64,000 nucleotides of DNA. It comes from Marasmius tenuissimus (lineage: Eukaryota; Basidiomycota; Agaricomycetes; Agaricales; Marasmiaceae). The translations under genes were made by a program, and so were the position numbers. Where the stretch lies: positions 186,001-250,000 of the forward strand of contig JAQOTA010000031.1 in the NCBI GenBank assembly GCA_029532415.1, given 5' to 3'. Shown here one piece after another: positions 55,167 through 64,000 of the stretch. The notes beneath the pieces are model-generated. The model was not told the DNA's origin. It did not search any database and saw only the letters and a list, made by a program, of their open reading frames with translations. Position 1 is the first letter of the stretch. Every line of letters begins with the position of its first letter.

Positions 55167-55964
55167 GTGGTATCTGTGCGTGTGATTAGCATCAAACATG
55201 TAACGAAATCAGAGGATGGGTTATACTGGCCCATGCTTGGAGAATTTACGACCACTGGCGACCTTTGGCGGAACTGTCAACAAAAGCCGACTTGTGTCGG
55301 CTATGGGGTGCCAGGTCATTCTGTGCAACACCGTTCGCCAGGTTTCAAATTGTCTCGTTTCAGTACTATCAGAAGGATAGTTATGTCATAGACCCCACCC
55401 GGTGACCCACCTTCCGGTCTACTGCCCTTTAAGGTCCAATTGTAAAGTTATCTGGAGAGTTTCAGAATGCCCTTCTTTTCTCTCTTGAGCGCCTTTCCTC
55501 GGGTGATGCCACAGCAACATGATGTACATGTACTCATCTTTGGTAACTTAGTAACTATCATCACACGCCGCAATCTGCTTGATTGAGCTTGAACCTGCTT
55601 GAGCGCGTCGAAGTGTGGAAGGGTTGGAGCCCTCCCACAGCTACTGCATGATGACAAGACAACCCGAAACTCCGAAAGCAAGGGGCCTCACTCATGTCAA
55701 ACGACTGTTTGGTGTCGTGCTTTCAACCAGTATTCCGGTCAGGCCTGAGGCGAGCTATGACAGTGAGTACTCAGTGCTGCACTACCGTGGACAAGACTTT
55801 TTTCGAAGAAGAGTAAGCAAGGGACAAATGTCGGAAAAATTAATTACGGCCTTGTGATAAACAGACTTAATATAAAGCCTCACAAGGCTCCACTCTTTCT
55901 GATAGAGCCCATGGGTTTGTTTCTGTTTGCACTATGTACTGGCCGTGGGCGGGTTCGCTACACA
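55167..55964. other. Intergenic, nothing recognised
   Basis: No supported gene or RNA. A TGTGGAAGGGTTGGAGCCCTCCCACA hairpin lies near 55612, without a surrounding tRNA. Confidence 0.4.
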
Positions 55965-55966
55965 TA

Positions 55967-56320
55967 TCAGCTATCGAAGAATCTCTAGAATATTTTCGCG
56001 TTACTCTAGGAACTTGATCTGTTGACATGCCAAACAACATCACGTGTAGACTGAATTGTTTTGGGATAATTTTTTAGCTCGCACCCACACGGACCCCCTC
56101 TATCTGACTCCCATTGCGTTTCTATACTCAACTATACTCATCTAAAACCTCGAATCTTGTTCCCAAATAGCTGCAGGAGGCTGTAGGTGGGCGTAAGTGT
56201 TCCGCAATTTCGAACAAAATTCCAATTTAGGATTATTGCGCACGTGAGACTTTTTGGCATGTCAACAGATCAAGTTCCTAGAGTTACGCGAAAATATTCT
56301 AGGGATTCTTCGATAGCTGA
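55967..56320. mobile_element. 354-bp MITE with 68-bp inverted ends
   Basis: Ends TCAGCTATCGAAGAATC... inverted over about 68 bp (55967-56034; 56253-56320) with two mismatches, flanked by TA (55965-55966; 56321-56322). Inserted about 230 bp upstream of the B11 start codon. Confidence 0.9.
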
Positions 56321-56377
56321 TAGTCTCCGTGGTTCTCCTTTTGGGTTTGTCGTGGTTGATTTATAAATTCCTCTTTC

Positions 56378-56386
56378 TATATAAAA
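56378..56386 (+). promoter_or_regulatory. TATA box of B11
   Basis: TATATAAAA, about 170 bp upstream of the start codon at 56548. Confidence 0.5.
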
Positions 56387-56547
56387 CGCACGGCGCGACT
56401 CGCTATTTTCTAAGCCAAACCACCCCTCCGCCTTATTCCAGAAACTTGTAAGGGATCGATATAACTCCCAATCATCATTCGGCTTCGCACTCTACTTCTC
56501 AGACCCTACACGATATTGCGCTCATTTCGCGGCCTCCTCAGGTTACT

Positions 56548-57123
56548 ATGCCGATGCCATGGCCCAGGCCATCTACCAACGGTGGCGGTGCGACAAACTT
56601 CAACGACATGCCTTTCAGCCATAACCTCAACGGACACCCGCATTCATTTTCTCCGGCAACTTTCATTAACAACTATCAGTGTCAGCATGTGCGCGGGAAT
56701 ACCTATCATGGCTGCAACTTTACCGGGCATCCTGCTGCCGCCAAGTTCACTCCTACCCAGACCGATCGAACTCGCGAACCGACGGTTCGAGAGGGAGAGG
56801 AAGCCACGGATTCCGAAAGCCTTGGTCTGGGCGTGAGTGTCGTGAGTGCTCATTTCTTTAAGAGCTCGTCATGATTCTGATCACGCCCGTATACCCCGTT
56901 CCAATGTCGATCAATTTAGCTTCACCAACGCGTGTGGGGTTTCGTCACCTCAATTTTCCGAATTGTTCTTGATGGTTTCTTCGGAGCTCGGAGGGTGCAT
57001 ATCCTACCACGATCACAGAACACTCTCCATCAACGTGCTGGGTCGAGGCCCCTCTTGGAAATGCTCGATGACGACGACATTGAAGCCCAATCCTTAAGTC
57101 AAGATGCTCTCCGCCATGATTGA
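56548..57123 (+). CDS. Family B protein, divergent plus-strand member (copy B11)
   Basis: Function unknown. Model: join(56548..56832, 56920..57123), 162 aa; intron 87 nt (GTGAGT...TTTAG), phase 0. Start MPMPWPRPSTNGG. Exon 1: DMPFSHNLNGHPHSF, ATFINNYQCQHV, YHGCNFTG, so the exon 1 core is kept with both cysteines. Exon 2: RVWGFVTSIFRIVLDGFFGA aligns with the WPWALLNSFIRVVL block, and DDDDIEAQ with DIEAQ of B2 and B10. It differs most from the rest (longer intron, weaker hydrophobic block) and is the only open B gene on the plus strand, so it may be the oldest locus. Confidence 0.75.
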
Positions 57124-58753
57124 GCGATTTCAACCTGATAACGACTTAGTTTTCCTGTAAGTCAATCTTTTCGCCTTACTTTCAGTTCTCAACCGCGACT
57201 GATCAAAACTCCAAGCTGTACAATTTCCCAAATCATGATTGTATATCCCGCCCTCGATGTTATCCTCCCCCTATGCGTGTATCATTATTTTCGTTCTCTT
57301 CCTCGATATGTGATCTTACTATACACTTTTTCTATCTACGAGCTGGGTCAAACAACGATATTTATGTGGCTTGAATCCTTCCTATCGTTGAGTGTTACAA
57401 AGAAACAGATCGGCTGTTCGGACTTTGGTCAACAGCCGAGCAGACTCGTACTTCCGGGGACTTCCGCAACTCCCGGGCATCGGCAGTCAGAAATACGTCA
57501 TAGGTACGGGATTTGTAGGTCCGTCAAGGTTCGAGATCGTTCAACCGCAAAGAAAGTATGGAAAACCATTTGTCATCATGAGTACTCGCAACTCATGCGT
57601 TGGTCGTCCTCGATCAACGCAATACGGCGGTAAGAGCTGGGAAAGGCAAAAGGTGAGTTATTCCGTCAGGGATCTCAGGGATCAAGGAGAACACGGGTAA
57701 GGGCCGAGGGCATGGGATTTATAAGTATCCTTTGGCTCGATCTTATTATCATCCAACCATACCTCAAGGTGTCCATACGTTCCCTCCTCGCATTATATCT
57801 TCTTGTTTTCTACCCCGTTTGTTTCCCTTTCCCGTTCCCATTTCCACCTCGGAGGTCAGAAAACTTAACCATTTAGACACGATCTATCTTGACCAAATAT
57901 TCACCAAACCAACATCTCGAGCAAGCGCATCTCTGCTTCAACCTACTCCTGGTACCTCTGCTGGTACTGAGATTATAATCCCTTTGAATACACAACAACG
58001 GGTGATAAACATATGAGCCCTGCTTTATCTGAAACTCCATATACCACCATGAGTTCTATTGGCGTGAGCATGGACGTGAAGCCAAACGTAGCAATATTAG
58101 CCAGAATCGAGGTACTTTCCACAGTATTGTGACTCGATTGCTCGAGACATAGGCAAGTTTTCCGTGAAAATGGCAACCGTACGTTTTGATTTATCGATAA
58201 GAGTCTCTCTGAGGGCTTGAAGTGACACTGAGGTTTCGAACCATCTATACCATCATTTTTGGACGCAGTCTCCGCGCCGCTACCATACTTGCTTGCCGTC
58301 GTGAACAAACCACGATCGGATTTTCCGAATCGAGTTGAAATCATCCCGCAATAACCATTGGTGCAGGTTGGAAATAGTTTTCTGTTGGTCTGCACGACGA
58401 AATAGAAACTGACTCCAAGAAGATCCGCCACGGCGCGACTATATAAGATCAGCTACAAACCAGCTTTAATCCTCTTGTTTTCCACGTGGTCTACGTGGTC
58501 ACATCTGGCACGACAACATACATTTAAATCTAAAAGTCAGGAGTAAAAGTAGGTGTGAGCCTCAATTCCTGAGTATAGCTCAGGTGATGATTGGGAAGGG
58601 GTTGAACGAGGGACCTGTTCCATCGAACACGAGAGGAAATCACAGTGGCTCTGAAGCAGGGGTAATTTTGTGCTTCTGGTGATCATTGCTTTCCTTCACT
58701 ACCTCTGCAAAAGCATACCCCGAGGCATCATATTTTACCTGTCTTTACCATTC
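57124..58753. other. Intergenic, nothing recognised
   Basis: Short open frames on both strands, including a hydrophobic one at 57235-57633, lack recognisable domains or convincing splice structure. Confidence 0.4.
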
Positions 58754-59240
58754 TGTCATGAAGATGCCACTTTTCCCTCCACCATTTGCTCACATGATTA
58801 TCACATGTTCTTTTCTCACACTCACTTACTATACATCCTTATTTCTCACAATTCCCTTTCTTAACCCACCATCGCGCAGCTTTTAGCCCACATTGCGCAG
58901 CCATCCCATTATCTCATATTGACTCATTCCTTATTCATCCTTGACTCATACTTACTCATACATGACTCATAGGTAGCCACTCCGACTCCAGCTCTGACCA
59001 TAGGATAGGTATATAAGCTAGCTAGTCTTCACCTGGTCCTTCATCTTGACCTCTTGTCGTTGGGACCAGGTGAGTAGTACAGTTTCCTTTTCTTTCCTTC
59101 TCTACAATAGATCTAACTTGTCATTGGGACCAGTTTTCTGTCTTATCTCTGCCTGAGTCGAGCCTGCTGCTCTTCTCCTCACTTGCTACCACCACTCTCC
59201 GCCTTCGCTGTCTCTGATAGACGCTCAGCACTTCATGACA
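58754..59240 (+). mobile_element. Solo LTR (487 bp), family L3
   Basis: TGTCATGAAG at the start and CTTCATGACA at the end (10-bp inverted termini), flanked by the perfect 5-bp duplication CATTC (58749-58753; 59241-59245). It contains a TATATAAG promoter-like box near 59011 and a repeated TTGGGACCAG motif. Orientation is taken from the TATA box. Confidence 0.9.
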
Positions 59241-60841
59241 CATTCGGCCTCAGTATTTGACACAGTTTCAATCCTAATTTACCTTCACAGCGTGAGGGCC
59301 CAACATAATGGAAATCGCCTGAAGCTATGACCATCAATGAACTGGTGGTAGAGCTTGTAGATACGACTTCCTGTTGGGTTAGCTCGTATGCGCGTTGAGC
59401 TGAGTTTCCTTGTAAGTTTGAGAGGTACCGCGTGAAGAGATATCGTGTACTATGGACATATATATACTAGTAGAAAGCAAGATGGAATCAGCACATGAAA
59501 AGTCACAACACCAACTTTCCAGCCTCCTTCGTTTGGTGCCAACAATAGGCTCGCCAGATAACTTCGTCCGTATCGACAGGGTTTTTGTCTTGACCCTTAC
59601 GCCTTATGTGGTGAAGAACGAGACAACGTCGAGCGACACTCTGACCGGTTGCCAGTACGACTTACTGAGGAGAAATTCGGTCCAGATCCCAAAATTAATC
59701 CATTAGCTCAAGGATCCCAATGAAATGGACTTTTGCTTGGACCAAGATCATTTCTAGAGTCACCCGATCCGACGCCATATTGTGCGCATAGAGAGCTTAC
59801 TTCTGCGGGGGAAAGTTACAGGGGAGAGACGCCGATGCAGGCGTTGAATCATGCGTTTACTTTGGGCATTTGATTATATGTGCGTGCCTAGAGTTAGAAG
59901 TCGTGATGGAATCGCGCTCAATTCTCCCCTATCCCTGAGTCCTAATAATCATTGTGAGACTCGTTCAACCTGAGGTAAAAAAAAAATTTTCTCACCGTAG
60001 CCTATCGATGTGAATCCAAAGTTCAATAGAAGTCGCGTTGATGCCACAGGATCCCCATCCAAACCCCCGGATAACATGACCGCTTTAAGGCGCTAGGTAG
60101 CGACCATGTCTCCGACCAGGCTGCTGAATCAAGGATCGAAGGAGGTCAGAGAGCTGGGATGAGGCCGAAATGATACTATAGAGTGTATTCCACGCCAGGT
60201 TGATGGTATCAGTGAAATCCCAAGTTGAAGATTGTATGTCTAGTGGTAGCTCCGAGAGAAATGAGGCAGGTAGCTGCCGGAGATTTGGTTTTGGGGTGTG
60301 TAAGGAAGGTTGTCACGTCGGGATCGAGTCATTGGCCTGCAAACGAAACAGACACGCGTTTTTCCGGTCCCAGAGGTTGTATATCACTAGCTCTCCACAC
60401 TGTGATCCGTTCTCTCGGGATGATGCCGCTGAGCAATTCAAAGGGGTGAGGTGATTGTAGTAGATCCCAAGATCTGAGGTTGAAGCTGAAGTGCAGGTGT
60501 TGCTAATTATCTTCCTTCTTGAACCATATGCGACCAGTCCTGTATGATAGGTCAGGATGGTGTACTTCAAAGGGAAGTCGATGAAGAGGTGTAAGATCAA
60601 GCAAGTAATACGAATGTGCAACACACCAATTATGATTATCTGACTCCTTTCAAGGGCCAGCCGACCGGATTCCCCCGTGCGGTAGAGCTCACAGTTCCGA
60701 AAATGCCTTTTCATTCAAGCGGGAGCCTGAAGAGACAACCATGGAAGGAATGTAAAGCCGCGGCAACACCCCATTCGATAGTCTTCAGGGCCAAATCAAT
60801 TCTACTCCATCAGATTTCTCAATCTCCCTCCAGTGCTCATA
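59241..60841. other. Intergenic, nothing recognised
   Basis: No supported gene, RNA or repeat. Confidence 0.4.
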
Positions 60842-61107
60842 CTGTACCATTTCGAGTTGTTCGTCAGGGGGTGTGACCTGTGACCAAAATTTCGACTTTT
60901 TGGTTTCGACAGGAAGGTCGGTCCGGTGTGACTGACCTGAAAATTATGCGAATTTCACCCTTTTCGGAGCATTTTTGGACCAAATTGTGACCTGAACCGC
61001 AGAAATTTTTCGACACTCGAGCCTGGGACGCGTGATAGGGTGCGACATTTCAGCAAAAGTGGGTCCTCTGTGACGCGTGACCTGACGAACAACTCGAAAT
61101 GGTACAG
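60842..61107. mobile_element. 266-bp MITE, family M266 (copy 2)
   Basis: Same length, ends (CTGTACCATTTC/GAAATGGTACAG) and interior as 16490-16755. Left flank TA, right flank TT, so one side of the TA duplication has probably mutated. Confidence 0.88.
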
Positions 61108-64000
61108 TTAGCATTGAACACCTACGAACGACATCTCAACACACGACCTACACTTCCTCGCTTATGCTGCGAGAAACCGTACTGAATAACCCTCGGACGT
61201 AGAAGCTGCGGCCGTTCCAGTCCTCGGGCGGTGTGCCTTGTAGCGGATGATAGTAACCGATAGGAGAGCCGAAGAAAACGAGACGAGAGCGGGCAGCAGC
61301 GGCATTTGGTAGCATGAGGTAGAATGGTCTGTAGAGGTACTTTAAGTGTTGGAGATGAATCAGCGTCTTAGGATGGCACACGCCCCGTGAAAACCCAGAT
61401 GAATGGCACTCTTGGGCTTTATAATCTCAATGATGCATGTATATGCATAGGTTGAGAGGGGTATATCCGATAGATGTTGAACTGAGTGAGAGTAAGAGGC
61501 AGGCACAAGACGTCCAGGCTTTCGATCGGGATCGGACCTATGATAATGTTTGCACGCTTGGATCATGGTGCATGTGACATGACTCCGACCAACACCGCTC
61601 GCGCTTGTCCTTTGACTCCCATGTTCTTGACATTTCCTCGACCCAAACCTATCGCGCACTGTGTCGACCTCAAGATTTTGCAATTCCAAAAGTCAGATCA
61701 CAGACAAGAGGTTATACTAATGCTACGAGCAAAGGTGTTGCCAAGCTCATGCCTGGAGAGTGCTGATACTCGCTTCGCAGTAAATTCTAGGAAGGCATTC
61801 CAGTTTATTGTCCCTTTCTTTCAAACGCGAAAGATCGACTACCAAAACCTCTTCAATACCCTCGTTGAGTCACGAAACCTGATGATGACTCGCTCACATC
61901 GATAGAAATGTCTCGGATATCGACCGTACCTTCTATGCTTCAAGAACGTCGCGTTTGTCATCCAGGCAGGAGAGCCAGCCCATACTGGTAGAAACCACTC
62001 GGTTTCACTGCTGACTGGATTAATCAGACAAATTGCAAACAAGGAATTGCCGCCATCCTTTCCCTCGGCTCAGCGCCTGTCCAACTCTTGCCTCTAGCCT
62101 GATACAGGCCTAGCGGGACTCGATCGTGTCGGCAAATACAAACACCCCAATTGAATCTGGAACCATTTTTCACGATACGGTTGCATCCACGGTCCTATGA
62201 ACTGAGTATCCAAGGTCGAGTATGTTTCGTCATCAACCATAAAACACTACATTTCAGCATCCAGTACGACTTGACTCAATACCACACTTCGGCAACTGAC
62301 AGGCTCGTAGCTTTGGATCTCAAGAGGAGTACACAACTCTTAAACGAACCCTCGGCGGGCTTGGGTCTGGCCAGCGCTTTTGCAGGACACTACTGCCAAT
62401 TCAATCAAACATCGTTGACGCACGAGGTGACCCTCCCGCTGATAGTGGCGTTAGAGGCGCTCACCAAACAAACAGCTTATCTTAGTGTACCGGTCACTGG
62501 TTGACGGATAGGGAAGTCAACATTCATCACGAGTGGTGACTTTTCACGACCTTACTGCAACTTTGCTGCCATATACAAGGAAATTCAAAACTTCATTTAT
62601 ACGCAGATGTACCCGTGTGCAAAACGGGAGTTAAAGAGCGCCCGAGAGATTGCTACTTTCAACTCAGCTCGACTATCGACACCAGGTCCCTCTCCAATTT
62701 TGCGTTATTCTATCCCGCGGTCCTCTCGACGGGTTCTGATACTAGAGCTCAGAGGCTCCAGGCTGCATTACCTCAGGCTCGGGCTGGTAGGGATAGTCTA
62801 CTGTTCACCGTCTATTACGGACGCAACGAGGGTCGTAAATTTGACCACAAATTGACGAAGTGCACGGTGAACTACGATGATACCAAGTTGGTTCCTAACT
62901 CCAACCTAACTCAGTGGATAGAGGAAGGCGTGCCTCAGGCGACGAGTAAGGCCGGGAACTTCAGTGATGCTTGAGCGGGTACAGAGATGCCAACAGCTGG
63001 GGGGGTACACCCTTCATCTGTCGATTGCATTCATTTTGTCCAATCACTGGCTTCTGGCGGCTTCTGGAGGACCAACCCACAACCCAAACTGGTCGGCATG
63101 CTCGTCTACGCGCCAATTCGAGACGTAAGTTGTGACCTTTGCAACTTCAAACACGGAGAATTTTATTGTCCCCACTCTCGAGCAAAAATGTCCGCCTGAT
63201 ATCGCTGGCCGGCCTGCTGTCGTCAGCTCGTTCCGTTCGGGTGCTCCAACCAGGAATACGAAAGTATTTTCTGTTTCTGATAATTGTGGCCTCGGGACTC
63301 GCGCGTGCCCGAGCAACATTTGATCGATATTGACCATAACCCTGTAGCTACGCAAGGGTGCTTATGCTGACTCTGACGCTCGAATACATGAATGGAACCC
63401 CCCTTTTGAGGTTCTAATAGGAGGGGTTCATCAGTCTGTCATCTTCGGCATTTTTATCACAGCTTCCCGATATCAGCTGGACATGGGTGCTTTTGCGTCT
63501 ACCTCGTTACTCCGTAAGGTCAAAACTCCTGTACTTGGATGCGTAAGCATTAGCATTCTCTTTCGAGTTATGTACTTTTTACCCATTACCTTGTAAGTTA
63601 CGTATGGCACGCTCCGGTAGAGAGTCATTAAGTCACGTTGAAGCATGGAGGCCACGTAGCAACTGCAACGGTCAAACTTTGTTCTGGATTCTTGTCTCAA
63701 GATCGTATATCAGGGCATGAAGCTTGAGAGGTCAATAAGAGAAGGCGGCGACGGTCGTATCTCGAGTGGACGGCGAGGGCACGTGGTGGTCGCTTGGTCC
63801 AAGCACGTAAAGGTCTTTTCTCGGACGAGCGAGGTTACACTGCGGGCAAAACCCGTGCCTGAAAATCAAGCGATGCTAGGTCGCTTGACTCTTGAGTGTC
63901 GCCTGGACATGAGTTAGACTCGGGTTTCGGAACGTCACACGTACCTCAAGAGATATCACACTGACAGGAAACATGTGATGTGACTAGTGAATGTATAGGC
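61108..64000. other. Intergenic to window end, no recognised gene
   Basis: Open frames at 62151-62504 and 62615-62974 (117 and 119 aa, plus strand) are the most gene-like but have no domain, signal peptide or clear splice sites. A short hairpin (GAACCCCCC near 63395 with GGAGGGGTTC near 63421) is present. Confidence 0.4.

Noticed and set aside
55615..55857. Open frame beginning MEGLEPS, a phrase common in mis-translated tRNA genes
   Set aside because: The T-arm-like hairpin has no D arm, anticodon arm or acceptor upstream, so there is no tRNA here.
57235..57633. Hydrophobic 132-aa frame after B11
   Set aside because: Only the first ~60 residues are hydrophobic; no signal for a real gene start, and it begins beyond the B11 stop without shared features.

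Overview
This window looks like a repeat-rich, gene-poor segment of a filamentous basidiomycete (mushroom-forming Agaricomycete) nuclear genome. The evidence is the short GT-AG introns (about 49-65 nt for most), a KDZ-type DNA transposon carrying CxC5/CxC6 cysteine clusters and a GRF zinc finger, a Ty1/copia retrotransposon, nuclear tRNA-Ser genes with introns after position 37, and a homologue of the basidiomycete Hmp1/CsbD-like protein. No bacterial, organellar or viral genes were recognised.

Layout. 0-7.6 kb: two non-autonomous terminal-inverted-repeat (TIR) elements (422-1493; 3029-4397, with a perfect 8-bp target duplication) and one two-exon gene of family B. 7.6-15.4 kb: a retrotransposon zone, with a decayed full-length copia element (8634-14715, target duplication GGACT, 2.7% LTR divergence) lying between two solo LTRs of another family, each with its own 5-bp duplication. 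15.7-37.7 kb: an amplified region in which three sequence types recur. These are family A (CCDC137-like nucleolar protein, plus strand, all degenerate here), family B (small two-exon proteins with a conserved Asn/Gln/Tyr/Cys N-terminal module and a Trp-Pro-Trp hydrophobic helix, mostly minus strand) and tRNA-Ser genes or relics. 37.9-44.0 kb: a KDZ-type transposon with three genes, two of them carrying nonsense codons. 44.1-52.6 kb: a degenerate A copy whose upstream block is split by a 345-bp MITE, another B gene, a 1.4-kb TIR element with a nested hairpin, the only intact family A gene (50655-51634) and an intact Hmp1/CsbD-like gene (51967-52598). 53.1-55.2 kb: three intron-containing tRNA-Ser genes on the minus strand. 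55.9-57.1 kb: a MITE immediately upstream of a divergent plus-strand B gene. 57.1-64 kb: no recognisable gene; a solo LTR and the second copy of a 266-bp MITE.

How it fits together. The A copies keep their introns, so they are DNA-level segmental duplicates and not retrocopies. Relics of the same tRNA-Ser sequence lie upstream of four of the five A copies and at the 3' side of several B genes. This suggests that tRNA-Ser + A and tRNA-Ser + B blocks were duplicated repeatedly, with A kept functional once and B kept open in several diverging copies. The function of family B is unknown and is the main open question in the window.
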